From assembly GCF_014651495.1 (NCBI RefSeq), contig NZ_BMWZ01000007.1, forward strand, positions 124,001-188,000: a stretch of DNA of 64,000 bases, in the 5' to 3' direction. The position numbers and the translations under genes were made by a program. Below, one piece after another: positions 25,625-34,734 of this stretch. Position 1 is the stretch's first letter, and every line of letters starts with the position of its first letter. The notes beneath the pieces are model-generated. The model saw only the letters and a program-made list of their open reading frames with translations. It was not told the origin of the DNA and ran no database searches. This DNA comes from Algibacter mikhailovii. Lineage in GTDB: Bacteria; Bacteroidota; Bacteroidia; Flavobacteriales; Flavobacteriaceae.

Positions 25625-27118
25625 TTAATTTACATACAGAAGCTTGTCTACTATTTTCCTGTCATTGGACAGTCTTGGTATTTTATTTTGTCCGCCAAGT
25701 TTACCTACAGACTTCATATATTCATGAAACCCATCCTTTTTCACTTGCGTGATTTGTAGTGGCTTTAAAACCTTGCCTTGTATCAAATCGAAGTAATACG
25801 TGTTTTGCCTCTGCAATGATTCATCCAACCTTTTTGCTAATTTAGAAAGGTCTTTAGGCTCATTTTCAAATTCTATGAACCATTCATGATATGGCAGACC
25901 TTCTTCAGGGTTAATTTTAGGAGCCACTGTAAACTCTGAAACCATTATATCTGTATCTAAAACAGCTTCCTTCATAGCTTGTTCAACTTCTTTGCCTATA
26001 ACATGCTCTCCAAATGCAGATATAAAGTGTTTTATCCGGCCAGACACAATGACGCGATACGGCTTTAATGATGTGAAGATTACAGTATCACCAATATTAT
26101 ACGCCCATAAACCTGCATTTGTTGAAATAATTATGACATAATTTACCCCTACCTCAACGTCTTTTAGGGTTAATCTTTTGGGGCTTTCATTGAAAAACTC
26201 ATCTGCCTTAACAAACTCATAAAAAATTCCGGAATTTAGCTGAAGTAACATGCCTTTTTCACCTTGCTTATCTTGATATGCAAAAAACCCTTCACTTGCC
26301 GGATATAGCTCTATGCTGTCTACTTTACGCCCTATGAGATTCTCAAATTTAGCACGATAGGGCTCGTAATTAACTCCCCCAAAAATGAATAAATTAAAGT
26401 TCTTAAAAATATCGCCAATTTTCTTATCTGTTTTCTCTTGAAGCTTTTCAAAATACATTTGAACCCAAGACGGAATTCCTGAAATAACGGTCATATCCTC
26501 TGGTAAGGTTTCCTCAACAATAGCATCTACTTTAGTTTCCCAGTCTTCAATACAATTGGTTTCCCATGACGGCAACCTATTCTTCTGTAGATATTTAGGT
26601 ACATAATGAGCAACAATACCTGATAACCTTCCCAATTGTATACCATTCTGTTCAGTAAGTATAGGGCTTCCCTGTAAGAAAATCATTTTACCATTTACAA
26701 ACTGACTCTTCCCTGTTTCATGTATGTACAATAAAATAGCATTTCTAGCTGCCTCAACATGACTTGGCATACTTTCTTTAGTAATTGGAATATACTTAGA
26801 ACCCGATGTTGTTCCTGAGGTCTTTGCAAAATAAAGCGGTATGCCCTGCCAAAGCACATTTTCTTCACCAGCAACAACCCTCTCAACATAATCTTTAAGA
26901 GCCTCATAATCCCTAATTGGTACTTGCTTAACAAAGTCTGCGTGGTTATGTATGTTTTTAAAGTCGTGATCTTCTCCAAAGGCTGTATTTTTAGCGTCAG
27001 CTATTAAGCCCTGAAACACCTTTTCTTGAGTCTCAATTGGGTTATTAGCCCATTTTTGAACCTTTCTATAAATACGTTTAGCAAAGAGTTTTGCCAAGCC
27101 TGACTTTAATGATATCAT
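25625..27118 (-). CDS. GH3 family acyl-acid-amido synthetase-like protein
   Basis: Bacterial member of the GH3 family, adenylate-forming enzymes named after plant auxin-conjugating proteins; the bacterial substrate is unknown. The 497 residues contain the ATP-binding AKTSGTTSGSKYIPITKES near 107-125, ELYPASEGFFAYQ near 300 and AYNIGDTVIFTSL near 340, in the usual order. It begins directly after the M23 peptidase stop (adjacent bases 27119/27118), so the two are coupled. The arrangement M23-GH3-DUF6909 recurs in flavobacteria and suggests an envelope-related job, perhaps amide bond formation on a lipid or amino acid. Confidence 0.88.
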   Translation of the reverse strand: MISLKSGLAKLFAKRIYRKVQKWANNPIETQEKVFQGLIADAKNTAFGEDHDFKNIHNHADFVKQVPIRDYEALKDYVERVVAGEENVLWQGIPLYFAKTSGTTSGSKYIPITKESMPSHVEAARNAILLYIHETGKSQFVNGKMIFLQGSPILTEQNGIQLGRLSGIVAHYVPKYLQKNRLPSWETNCIEDWETKVDAIVEETLPEDMTVISGIPSWVQMYFEKLQEKTDKKIGDIFKNFNLFIFGGVNYEPYRAKFENLIGRKVDSIELYPASEGFFAYQDKQGEKGMLLQLNSGIFYEFVKADEFFNESPKRLTLKDVEVGVNYVIIISTNAGLWAYNIGDTVIFTSLKPYRVIVSGRIKHFISAFGEHVIGKEVEQAMKEAVLDTDIMVSEFTVAPKINPEEGLPYHEWFIEFENEPKDLSKLAKRLDESLQRQNTYYFDLIQGKVLKPLQITQVKKDGFHEYMKSVGKLGGQNKIPRLSNDRKIVDKLLYVN

Positions 27119-27988
27119 TTATTCAAAATCTATAAAATTAGTTGGATTTATGGGATATCCATCATTCCATAATTCAAAATGCAAATGCGGTCCTGTTGAT
27201 AAAGCTCCTGTATTTCCGGCGGTAGCAATAACCTCACCAGATTTTACTAAGTCTCCTTGTTCCTTTGTTAAAACAGCACAATGCTTATATATTGAAATTA
27301 AGCCATAACTGTGTTCCAATATAATTACATATCCTGTTGTCGCGGTCCATTCTCCAAAAACCACAACGCCATCTGCTGTGGCTTTTATTGGCGTGTCTTT
27401 GGGTACCACAATATCTACAGCATAATGTTTTTCTTTGGCATTATAGACCTCACTAATTTGTCCGGTTACCGGCGGAAACAATACAAAATTAGTTGCCGTT
27501 GTGGCAGATTCAAACAAATTATACTTATCTTCTTTGTCAACCTTATCACGCAGCAGCGAATCTTCAGCAATGGGAGCTAAATTGACCTCATTCGCTTCTA
27601 TTTTTACAGCTTGTATTATAGAATCTCTATTAAAATCAACTGTACTAACATCTCCTGTTAATACTTTTTTAATAGAACCATAAAACCTGTCATTCATAAA
27701 AATAACCTGTTGTAATGAATCTATTTTATAAGTGAGTTCTGTAGCCCTCTTTTTTAATGCTGTTGAAGAATACCCCGGAATATACTCCCTAAGTCCGGTA
27801 AAAGCAATAATCAAATACGTTATTGATATAAAAAAAATTGCCATTAATGACCCCATGACAAATACATTAAGCCTAGTTAATTTAAAAGAAAGACGCTCTT
27901 CAAACGTATTTTCATTCAAAATGACTAAACGATACTTATCCAGTAGTTTACGCCTTAATCTTTTAGGTTTCTTTTTCTTATCTGCCAT
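27119..27988 (-). CDS. M23 family metallopeptidase (LytM-like)
   Basis: Membrane-anchored peptidoglycan endopeptidase or divisome factor of 289 residues from the ATG. A basic N-terminus (MADKKKKPKRLRRK) precedes one membrane helix at about 39-66, a short coiled region (KKRATELTYKIDSLQQVIF), and the C-terminal M23 domain. Zinc motifs are present: H in EKHYAVDIVVPKD, the D of the same motif, and HLHFELW near the end, so it should be catalytically active. The TTG nine bases upstream is not used. It is divergent from tatA and leads the M23-GH3 pair. Confidence 0.93.
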   Translation of the reverse strand: MADKKKKPKRLRRKLLDKYRLVILNENTFEERLSFKLTRLNVFVMGSLMAIFFISITYLIIAFTGLREYIPGYSSTALKKRATELTYKIDSLQQVIFMNDRFYGSIKKVLTGDVSTVDFNRDSIIQAVKIEANEVNLAPIAEDSLLRDKVDKEDKYNLFESATTATNFVLFPPVTGQISEVYNAKEKHYAVDIVVPKDTPIKATADGVVVFGEWTATTGYVIILEHSYGLISIYKHCAVLTKEQGDLVKSGEVIATAGNTGALSTGPHLHFELWNDGYPINPTNFIDFE

Positions 27989-28132
27989 TAAAAACAAAAA
28001 TAAATAGAATTTATGAAATAGCTGGTTTGTTTAGACTATGTATAAGGTAATTATTATTAGCAATACAACCTTTGAAGATCTAATCATTATGCTAAAGTTA
28101 TGTATAAAACAATATTATTAAACTATAATTAT

Positions 28133-28140
28133 TAACTTTG
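28133..28140 (+). promoter_or_regulatory. Flavobacterial -7 box (TAACTTTG) for tatA
   Basis: Perfect TAnnTTTG match ending 18 bases before the tatA ATG, in the divergent gap between the M23 peptidase and tatA genes. Confidence 0.5.
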
Positions 28141-28158
28141 TATTTTAAAATTTGAAAT

Positions 28159-28341
28159 ATGAGCATATACATGTTACCCTTAGTTATTGGTTGGCCACAA
28201 ATTGTTTTAATTGCAGTTGTTGTTTTATTACTATTTGGAGGAAAAAAAATACCTGAACTTATGAAAGGATTAGGTAGTGGTATTAAGGAGTTTAAGGATG
28301 CTAGCAAAGAAGAAGAAACTAGCACAGATAAAAAAGAGTAG
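28159..28341 (+). CDS. tatA: TatA/E family twin-arginine translocase subunit
   Basis: Sixty-residue protein with the full TatA pattern: a short periplasmic start, one membrane helix ([14 protein letters not shown]), the hinge [14 protein letters not shown] and an amphipathic helix ([13 protein letters not shown]) with an acidic-basic tail. It forms the pore-like part of the Tat system that exports folded proteins. Length is normal for the short Bacteroidota form. MSIYM offers a second ATG four codons in. It is a single-gene unit with its own -7 box and a strong shared terminator. Confidence 0.93.
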   Translation: MSIYMLPLVIGWPQIVLIAVVVLLLFGGKKIPELMKGLGSGIKEFKDASKEEETSTDKKE

Positions 28342-28350
28342 TGATTACCT

Positions 28351-28401
28351 ATTTATATAAAAAAAGACCAGCACAATGTGCTGGTCTTTTTTTATATAAA
28401 T
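28351..28401. terminator. Perfect 24-base bidirectional terminator
   Basis: Two perfectly complementary 24-base arms (28351-28374 and 28378-28401) flank a three-base loop. The core gaccagcac/gtgctggtc is GC-rich and is followed by T runs in both directions. It serves tatA (plus) and DUF4837 (minus), which converge here. Confidence 0.92.
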
Positions 28402-28409
28402 GTAATACA

Positions 28410-29387
28410 TTAATCTATATGAACCGATTTTATTATAGATTCAAGCTCTAGCATATAATTTCTTTTTTCTACTGAGGGTGCAAAGGCAAAACCTTCTATA
28501 ACCACCCAACGATCATTCTTCTCATCTTCTATAGCGTAATTAATAAACGGCCCGCCCATAAACGCATTTTTAACATTCCAAATACCTTTTGTTTCAAAAA
28601 CAGGTTTATTATCCAAAATGGTTTCACTTATAAAAGGCGCATAAGCATCTTCAGTAACCATATAAGACCCTTCTACAGGCCCTTCAATATACACCTTACC
28701 TATTGAATCCCTTATTTTAATTATTTGATTAACCACACTATCATTTCTTTTTATGGCATCAAATGGCAATTCATAAATCATTAAGTTATTGGTTCCAGTG
28801 GTAATATCTTTTCTAATCCAGAAAAAGTCATCTGTTTGTTTCGCTATGCGATAAACAGACGCAAAATCGAGAGTTAAACCAAGTTTTTCTTTAATAACAG
28901 TAAAAGTATGGGGTGATTTTGCCATTTGCCGTTGACGTTCGGCTAACTCCACATTTCTAAATGTTTCTATTATTTTTGCTTCGTTTTCTTGAAGAACTTT
29001 TATAATCGCTTCCCTACTTTTTCCCGATACCACAATCACTTTCTGTGGTTTGGCATAAACATCATCTAAAATCTCAATACCAGCTTCATTCCTAATTTCA
29101 ATCTTTAACACCGTTCTATTTTTTGTCACAAAACCAGAAAACACAGCAGTAGGTATTTGACTAATAGTAAATGTAGGCTCATCCTGTGGTAAGCCATAGA
29201 TTGGTTTTGCTAATACAGACCTAATAGCATCACCAATTCGGCCATCCCAAAGTTCATTTTCGGTAACTACAGATACGCTATTGATAGCCCCAGAAGCATC
29301 TGGCAAAAACTTTTCATTTGACTTTTCTTTATCATTACACGATATTAAAAGTACCATCATCAAAACTGAAAAAAGAACGTGTTTCAT
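28410..29387 (-). CDS. DUF4837 family lipoprotein
   Basis: Predicted lipoprotein of 325 residues: signal peptide MKHVLFSVLMMVLLISC with the lipid-bearing cysteine at residue 17, followed by an Asn/Lys/Glu-rich spacer. It matches the DUF4837 family of Bacteroidota, function unknown. Segments such as YEELPFDAIKRND-like IYELPFDAIKRND and GPFINYAIEDEKNDRW are visible in the second half. It lies 24 bases after the lytic transglycosylase gene, so the two are probably one operon, which ends in the bidirectional terminator. A cell-wall related role is suggested only by this partner. Confidence 0.85.
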   Translation of the reverse strand: MKHVLFSVLMMVLLISCNDKEKSNEKFLPDASGAINSVSVVTENELWDGRIGDAIRSVLAKPIYGLPQDEPTFTISQIPTAVFSGFVTKNRTVLKIEIRNEAGIEILDDVYAKPQKVIVVSGKSREAIIKVLQENEAKIIETFRNVELAERQRQMAKSPHTFTVIKEKLGLTLDFASVYRIAKQTDDFFWIRKDITTGTNNLMIYELPFDAIKRNDSVVNQIIKIRDSIGKVYIEGPVEGSYMVTEDAYAPFISETILDNKPVFETKGIWNVKNAFMGGPFINYAIEDEKNDRWVVIEGFAFAPSVEKRNYMLELESIIKSVHID

Positions 29388-29411
29388 TTTTTATTGTATA
29401 TTTTTTGGAAT

Positions 29412-30989
29412 TTACCCTCTTGAAATCTTAAGTTTCATTCCTGGTTTTAAACTACTACCACTAATACCGTTCCAATCTTTAATATTTTGAACAGAAACTC
29501 CAGGAAATTTTTGTGAAATACTCCAAAGTGAATCCCCACGCCTTACAGTATACATACTACCTTGGCTTGAAACAGCACTTGCTTTTTTGCTATTTTGCGG
29601 AGCCACATATGGTTTTCTTGGGTAAATTGTCAATCGTTGACCAATTTTAAGGTTATTGCTGCGTAGCCCATTCCACCTTTTTATATCACTAACCCGTACG
29701 CCATAGGTTCTTGAAATTTTACCCAAATAATCTCCAGATTTTACACGATATCTTACTCTATCACTGGCTTTTGTAAACTGAGGTAATGGTTTTTCACGCT
29801 TATCAAATTCAGCTTTTGCGAATGCATAAATTTTTTCTTCATTAGTAACAAACTGACCAATAACATTGATAGGTAATCTCAAAACATAATCTTCTTCCTC
29901 CAAATATGGAATAATATCCAACTTATAAGATGGGTTTAAAAACTGTAGTTCTTCAATAGGTGTTCCGGTTACTTCTGAGACCTGATCTAATGTAATCATT
30001 TGTTTCACCCTTATCGTATCTGTTTCAAAATAAGCAAATTCAGGTTTAGAATTCACCACAAAACCGTGTTCTTTAGCATATTCAAAAATATACATATTAG
30101 CTAAGAAGGCTGGTAAATATCCTGCCGTTTCACGTGGTAAATTATGACGAATATTCCAATAGTTTTCATAGCCTCCTGAGCGCCTAATGGCCTTCGTTAC
30201 ATTTCCAGGCCCAGAATTATAAGCCGCTAAAGCTAAATCCCAATCACCAAAAATCTCATATAGCTTTGATAAATACTTTGCCGCCGCTTCAGTTGACATT
30301 ACAGGGTCACTGCGCTCATCTACATAACTACTTACATCAAGCCCATACATGCGTCCTGTACTGAACATAAACTGCCACAGACCGGTTGCACCTACCCTTG
30401 ATTTTGCTCTCGGTTTAAGGGCAGATTCTACTATTGCTAAATATTTAATTTCTAAAGGGATATTATGTTTGTCTAGCTCAGTCTCAAACATTGGAAAGTA
30501 AAAGGCACTCAAAGTTATTAGCTTTTGCAAATGCTTTCTTCTGTTCTTTAAATAGGATTTAATAACATTTTCTAAAGACGGATTATATGCCACATTAAAA
30601 GGCGTTCTGGCATCAAGTCTTTTTAATCTTGCTTTTAAAGTATCAGTAGAGAGTTCTGGATAATCTATTGGTTCAAAATCTAATTCGGTAACCGTTTTAT
30701 ATATGGTATCAAATAAGGTGCTGCTGTATAACTCCTCATACCATTTTTCATCATACTTAGTAGCAATTTCAAGGTCTTTAAGATTTTTTATCGATAAACT
30801 ATCCATAGAAACACTTAGACTATCTAGTGTTATAGAAGTCTTATCAATCAAAGAATCTTTGACATGAATATTTTGAAGGGGTACGGAGTCCTTTAAATGG
30901 TTACTCTGTGCCACAAGCGAATCCTGCGCCTGTGAAAAAGAAATACTTACATTGAGAAACAATGCAATTATAATAAAACGAAAAGCCAT
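29412..30989 (-). CDS. LysM-containing lytic transglycosylase (MltD-like)
   Basis: Periplasmic peptidoglycan lyase of 525 residues. A signal peptide (to about residue 20, SISFSQAQ) is followed by a Ser/Asp/Leu-rich spacer, then the SLT domain with catalytic glutamate E188 in AIVESALKPRAKSRVGATGLWQF and AYNSGPGNVTKAI. Two LysM peptidoglycan-binding domains follow at about 416-464 (VKSGDYLGKISRTYG) and 477-524 (VRRGDSLWSISQKF). This is the standard MltD arrangement. It is upstream of DUF4837 in the same direction and 79 bases beyond the pgk stop. Confidence 0.95.
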   Translation of the reverse strand: MAFRFIIIALFLNVSISFSQAQDSLVAQSNHLKDSVPLQNIHVKDSLIDKTSITLDSLSVSMDSLSIKNLKDLEIATKYDEKWYEELYSSTLFDTIYKTVTELDFEPIDYPELSTDTLKARLKRLDARTPFNVAYNPSLENVIKSYLKNRRKHLQKLITLSAFYFPMFETELDKHNIPLEIKYLAIVESALKPRAKSRVGATGLWQFMFSTGRMYGLDVSSYVDERSDPVMSTEAAAKYLSKLYEIFGDWDLALAAYNSGPGNVTKAIRRSGGYENYWNIRHNLPRETAGYLPAFLANMYIFEYAKEHGFVVNSKPEFAYFETDTIRVKQMITLDQVSEVTGTPIEELQFLNPSYKLDIIPYLEEEDYVLRLPINVIGQFVTNEEKIYAFAKAEFDKREKPLPQFTKASDRVRYRVKSGDYLGKISRTYGVRVSDIKRWNGLRSNNLKIGQRLTIYPRKPYVAPQNSKKASAVSSQGSMYTVRRGDSLWSISQKFPGVSVQNIKDWNGISGSSLKPGMKLKISRG

Positions 30990-31068
30990 AAAATCAATTC
31001 AGGTGTTTATTGAACGAGATTATGGCGAAAATCGTATTTTTTATGCTAAATTAAAAGCTTCTAGGCTT

Positions 31069-32256
31069 TTATTCTAAAATAGCAGCAATTCCAGGAAGGG
31101 TTTTTCCTTCTAAGCTTTCTAGCATAGCACCTCCTCCAGTACTTACATAACTAACTTTATTTTCAAATCCAAATTGCTTAACAGCAGCCACTGAATCGCC
31201 ACCACCAACTAATGAAAAGGCGCCATTTTTGGTAGATTCGGCAATAGAGTTCCCTAATTCAATGGTTCCATTTGCAAAACTTTCCATTTCAAAAACACCT
31301 AATGGCCCATTCCAAAGAATCGTTTTTGATGCCAAAACAACATCATGAAACAATTTTATAGATTTTGGTCCAGCATCAACCCCTTCCCAGCCGTCAGGAA
31401 TGGCATTGATATCAACAACTTGCTTGTTAGCGTCATTACTAAAATCGTCTGCAGCAATTGTATCAACAGGAATATGAATTTGTACATTCTTTTCTTTAGC
31501 TTGTTTTAGTATATCAAGCGCTAATTCCATTTTATCATCTTCACAAATAGAATTACCTATTTTTCCACCTTGTGCTTTTACAAAAGTGAAGGCCATGCCT
31601 CCTCCTATAATTAAATGATCTACTTTATCAAGAATATTTTCAATAATTGTAATTTTTGAAGACACCTTAGCGCCACCAAGGATAGCTAAAACAGGCTTTT
31701 CTCCAGTTTCCATTACTTTTTTAATACTATCAATTTCTTGAGCTAATAGGCTACCAAAACATTTCTTACCTTCAAAAAACTGAGCAACAATAGTTGTTGA
31801 AGCATGTGCTCTATGTGCAGTCCCAAAAGCATCATTCACATAAATATCACCTAACTTTGATAATTTTTCAGCAAAACCTACATCACCAGCAGTCTCTTCT
31901 TTATAAAAACGTAAGTTCTCTAAAAGTAATATTTCTCCTGGCTCTAAACTTGCCGCAGCCGCTTCAACATCAGCACCAATACAATCTAGAACAAACTTTA
32001 CATTTACACCTAAAATATCTTCTACTTTAGCCGCAATATGTTTTAATGAAAACTCATCTTGAAATCCTTTTGGGCGTCCAAGATGTGACATTAAAATACA
32101 GCTTCCGCCATCTTCTAAAATTTTGGTAATTGTTGGTTTAGCAGATACAATTCTCGTGGCGTCAGTTACTTCAAATTTATCATTTAAAGGCACATTAAAA
32201 TCAACACGAATTAATGCTTTTTTATTCTCAAAATTAAAATCGTTAAGCGTTTTCAT
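31069..32256 (-). CDS. pgk: Phosphoglycerate kinase
   Basis: Glycolytic enzyme interconverting 1,3-bisphosphoglycerate and 3-phosphoglycerate with ADP/ATP. The 395 residues match the usual bacterial length. Landmarks are the substrate-binding [12 protein letters not shown] near the start, SHLGRPKG, the hinge-side [24 protein letters not shown] and the nucleotide-binding [12 protein letters not shown] near the end. It has its own -7 box and stands between the DUF2652 gene and the lytic transglycosylase gene. Confidence 0.98.
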   Translation of the reverse strand: MKTLNDFNFENKKALIRVDFNVPLNDKFEVTDATRIVSAKPTITKILEDGGSCILMSHLGRPKGFQDEFSLKHIAAKVEDILGVNVKFVLDCIGADVEAAAASLEPGEILLLENLRFYKEETAGDVGFAEKLSKLGDIYVNDAFGTAHRAHASTTIVAQFFEGKKCFGSLLAQEIDSIKKVMETGEKPVLAILGGAKVSSKITIIENILDKVDHLIIGGGMAFTFVKAQGGKIGNSICEDDKMELALDILKQAKEKNVQIHIPVDTIAADDFSNDANKQVVDINAIPDGWEGVDAGPKSIKLFHDVVLASKTILWNGPLGVFEMESFANGTIELGNSIAESTKNGAFSLVGGGDSVAAVKQFGFENKVSYVSTGGGAMLESLEGKTLPGIAAILE

Positions 32257-32291
32257 TATTATGTATTTTTGTCTTTAAGTATTGTGAAACA

Positions 32292-32299
32292 CAAATGTA
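32292..32299 (-). promoter_or_regulatory. Flavobacterial -7 box (TACATTTG) for pgk
   Basis: Minus-strand TACATTTG is a perfect TAnnTTTG match ending 35 bases before the pgk ATG. No clear -33 partner is seen. Confidence 0.5.
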
Positions 32300-32369
32300 A
32301 CTAATTAAAAGGCCATATAAAATGACTTTTTCTACGAAAACGTTTGAACTGTAAAAGATTTTTTAAAAA

Positions 32370-33443
32370 CTAATATGAATCCACTGAATTGGGACTAAAA
32401 CCAGAATCAATTAGTAATACGAGTTCCTTTATGTTTTCAGAAATAGCTCGTTTTAAGGTGCGTTTCATTAAGGGTTTAAAAAGTATTCCGAGTGGCTTAA
32501 AATCGGCAAAAACTTGAATATTCATCTTAGTATAACCTTCTTCCGTTTCTTCCAAAACAAAATAATTATTAAACAATTTTGAAAAAGGGGCATTAGTGGT
32601 AGACTCGCCATAAACCAATTGATTTTTCTTTACAGATTTAGTCACTGTTGTTTGCGTTATATCCGCATTCTTGTTAAACAAACACTTGTGTTTTTCACCT
32701 GCACGATTGACTTTATTTTTTTCATATTCCAATTTATCCACCCCTTTTGTCCAAAGTAATCTGTAATCAAAATTACTAATTACCTCATACAAATCATTAG
32801 CCGACATTTTTATAGTTTCCGTTTGATCATATAGCTTATGTTTAGGAATGTTCTCTGGAATAGGTTCTATTTCTGGGAGTTCTTTTTTAAAATGCTGTAA
32901 GGGTTTATACTTAAAACTTATATTGCCAAAATCATACCTACCAACCATGTTATTCTCACCTTCCTCATGCAAAGGCATAATAGCATCAGTTAATAAGGCA
33001 TACTCATCTAAAGGTACGTCATTTTTAAGGAGCCTATGCACTTTAATTACATTAGCTCCAAACGGTTTTTTAGAGTCTTGAACGCTTATAAACTCTATTT
33101 CACCATAATGTGCCACAAATTTTAATTTAAGATTATAAGCAGAAGTACAGGCACCACAGTTGCATATGCGTTGCAGTTCATAACGTTTTAAATGCTTGTG
33201 AAAGGCCAAATACATGGCTTTAATTTGATCTTCTAAAGCAGTAACCTCAACCTTTTCAACTATTTTATAAAGAAATAAAGCATCGCCTTCAATTTCGGCA
33301 AGCTCCAAGCCCAAAGGATTACAATCTATTAGTATTTCAAGAAGTTCAGAAACAATATGTTTGCTATGAGAAATAGCAGTATGCTGAACAAACTCTGTAA
33401 AACCCGAAATATCCGGAATAAAAAGTAAAGCGTTTTTGGTCAT
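32370..33443 (-). CDS. DUF2652 protein: degenerate cyclase-like domain plus SRPBCC-like domain
   Basis: Protein of 357 residues. The N-terminal 190 residues are DUF2652 and resemble class III nucleotide cyclases: FIPDISGFTEF carries the first metal aspartate (11), EGDALFLYK the second (54), and FVAHYGEIEF and NVIKVHRLLKN follow at the places of later cyclase strands. A CNCGAC motif at 94-99 is inserted between these. The C-terminal part (from about 205, ETIKMSANDLYEVISNFD) looks like a SRPBCC/START-type lipid-binding fold. Whether it makes a cyclic nucleotide is not known; the two metal aspartates are present. Single gene, divergent from holB. Confidence 0.75.
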   Translation of the reverse strand: MTKNALLFIPDISGFTEFVQHTAISHSKHIVSELLEILIDCNPLGLELAEIEGDALFLYKIVEKVEVTALEDQIKAMYLAFHKHLKRYELQRICNCGACTSAYNLKLKFVAHYGEIEFISVQDSKKPFGANVIKVHRLLKNDVPLDEYALLTDAIMPLHEEGENNMVGRYDFGNISFKYKPLQHFKKELPEIEPIPENIPKHKLYDQTETIKMSANDLYEVISNFDYRLLWTKGVDKLEYEKNKVNRAGEKHKCLFNKNADITQTTVTKSVKKNQLVYGESTTNAPFSKLFNNYFVLEETEEGYTKMNIQVFADFKPLGILFKPLMKRTLKRAISENIKELVLLIDSGFSPNSVDSY

Positions 33444-33525
33444 TTTTTATCAATAGGCATTTATTCACTCTTTAAAAATAAGTCGATTTATCTTTAATTT
33501 GTTACAAGATAATGTTAAAAATGTG

Positions 33526-33533
33526 TAGGTTTG
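33526..33533 (+). promoter_or_regulatory. Flavobacterial -7 box (TAGGTTTG) directly before holB
   Basis: Perfect TAnnTTTG match that ends only four bases before the ATG of the delta' subunit gene. If used, the mRNA would have almost no leader. Confidence 0.45.
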
Positions 33534-33537
33534 TTTT

Positions 33538-34692
33538 ATGCTTTTTCAGGATGTTCTAGGCCAAAATCATATAAAAAATCACCTCAGCCAAAGCGTTGAT
33601 AAAGGGCGCATACCACATGCGCAATTATTTGTTGGTAATGAGGGTTCTGGCACTTTACCAATGGCACTAGCCTATGCCCAGTATATTTTATGTTCCAATT
33701 CAGAAGGAGAAAACAATACCGGTAACGAAGCTTGCAATCTTAAATTTAAAAATTTTTCGCACCCTGATTTACATTTCGCTTTCCCAGTAACAACAAGTAG
33801 TAAAGTAAAAAGCAAACCTGTTTCTAGTTTTTATTTAGAAGAATGGCGCCAGCTACTTAATGAGCAACCTTATGGAAATCTTTTTGATTGGTACAAATTA
33901 CTTGGTGTTGATAATAAGCAAGGGCAGATAGGCGTTGATGAAGCTCATGACATTGTAAAGGCACTTACCCTAAAATCCTATGAAGGAGGTTATAAAGTGA
34001 TGTTGATTTGGATGGCAGAAAAAATGAATACGGCTTGTGCTAATAAGCTTTTAAAACTCATTGAAGAGCCGCCAAATAAAACGATATTTTTATTAATTGC
34101 CGAAGACGAAGAACAAATTATAAATACAATAAGGTCCCGTTGTCAAGTATTGCATTTTCCACCTTTAGCAGAAGAGGTTATAAAAGATGCGCTTATAAAA
34201 CAATATAATATTGAACTTTCGGTAGCTACCAAAATAGCCCATCAATCTAATGGCAATTACAATAAAGCCTGTGATATGGTCTATCATGATTCTGAAGACA
34301 CCCAGTTTGAAACCTGGTTTATTTTTTGGATTCGCAGTGCTTTTAAGGCTAAAGGCAATAAAGCTGCTATACACGATTTAATTTCATGGAGTGAGGATAT
34401 TGCCAAAACCGGTCGTGAAACTCAAAAACAATTCCTTAACTTTTGTTTAGATTTTTTTCGTCAAGCACTTTTGTTAAATTATAATGCCACTGATCTTGTT
34501 TTTTTTGAACCTAAAACAGATAAATTCAAATTAGAAAATTTCGCTCCGTTTGTACATGGTAATAACATTATGGATATTAGTAATGAGTTGCAAGATGCTA
34601 TTTATCATATAGAGCGTAACGGAAATTCTAAAATCATTTTAACCGACCTGTCTATTAAATTGACGAGGCTTCTACATAAAAAAGCAGAATAA
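33538..34692 (+). CDS. holB: DNA polymerase III delta' subunit
   Basis: Clamp-loader subunit of 384 residues. The N-terminus reads MLFQDVLGQNHIKNHLSQSV, then RIPHAQLFVGNEGSGTLPMALA; the P-loop position has Thr-Leu instead of Lys-Thr, consistent with the delta' subunit, which does not hydrolyse ATP. LIWMAEKMNTACANKLLKLIEEPP and the sensor motif IRSRCQVL follow, as in the family. The C-terminal third is the clamp-loader collar. It is divergent from DUF2652 and convergent with DUF4249. The conserved N-terminus supports this start in spite of the very short distance to the -7 box. Confidence 0.93.
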   Translation: MLFQDVLGQNHIKNHLSQSVDKGRIPHAQLFVGNEGSGTLPMALAYAQYILCSNSEGENNTGNEACNLKFKNFSHPDLHFAFPVTTSSKVKSKPVSSFYLEEWRQLLNEQPYGNLFDWYKLLGVDNKQGQIGVDEAHDIVKALTLKSYEGGYKVMLIWMAEKMNTACANKLLKLIEEPPNKTIFLLIAEDEEQIINTIRSRCQVLHFPPLAEEVIKDALIKQYNIELSVATKIAHQSNGNYNKACDMVYHDSEDTQFETWFIFWIRSAFKAKGNKAAIHDLISWSEDIAKTGRETQKQFLNFCLDFFRQALLLNYNATDLVFFEPKTDKFKLENFAPFVHGNNIMDISNELQDAIYHIERNGNSKIILTDLSIKLTRLLHKKAE

Positions 34693-34734
34693 TCAACCCA
34701 GCTAAAAATTAATTTTAACTGGGCATATTATAAA

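Noticed and set aside
25625-27118. GH3 protein as recent plant-derived gene
   Set aside because: The family is well established in Bacteroidota in the same gene order, so no recent transfer is needed.
34697-34723. Hairpin between holB and DUF4249 as terminator
   Set aside because: Stem has a mismatch and there is no T run on either side; too weak to call.
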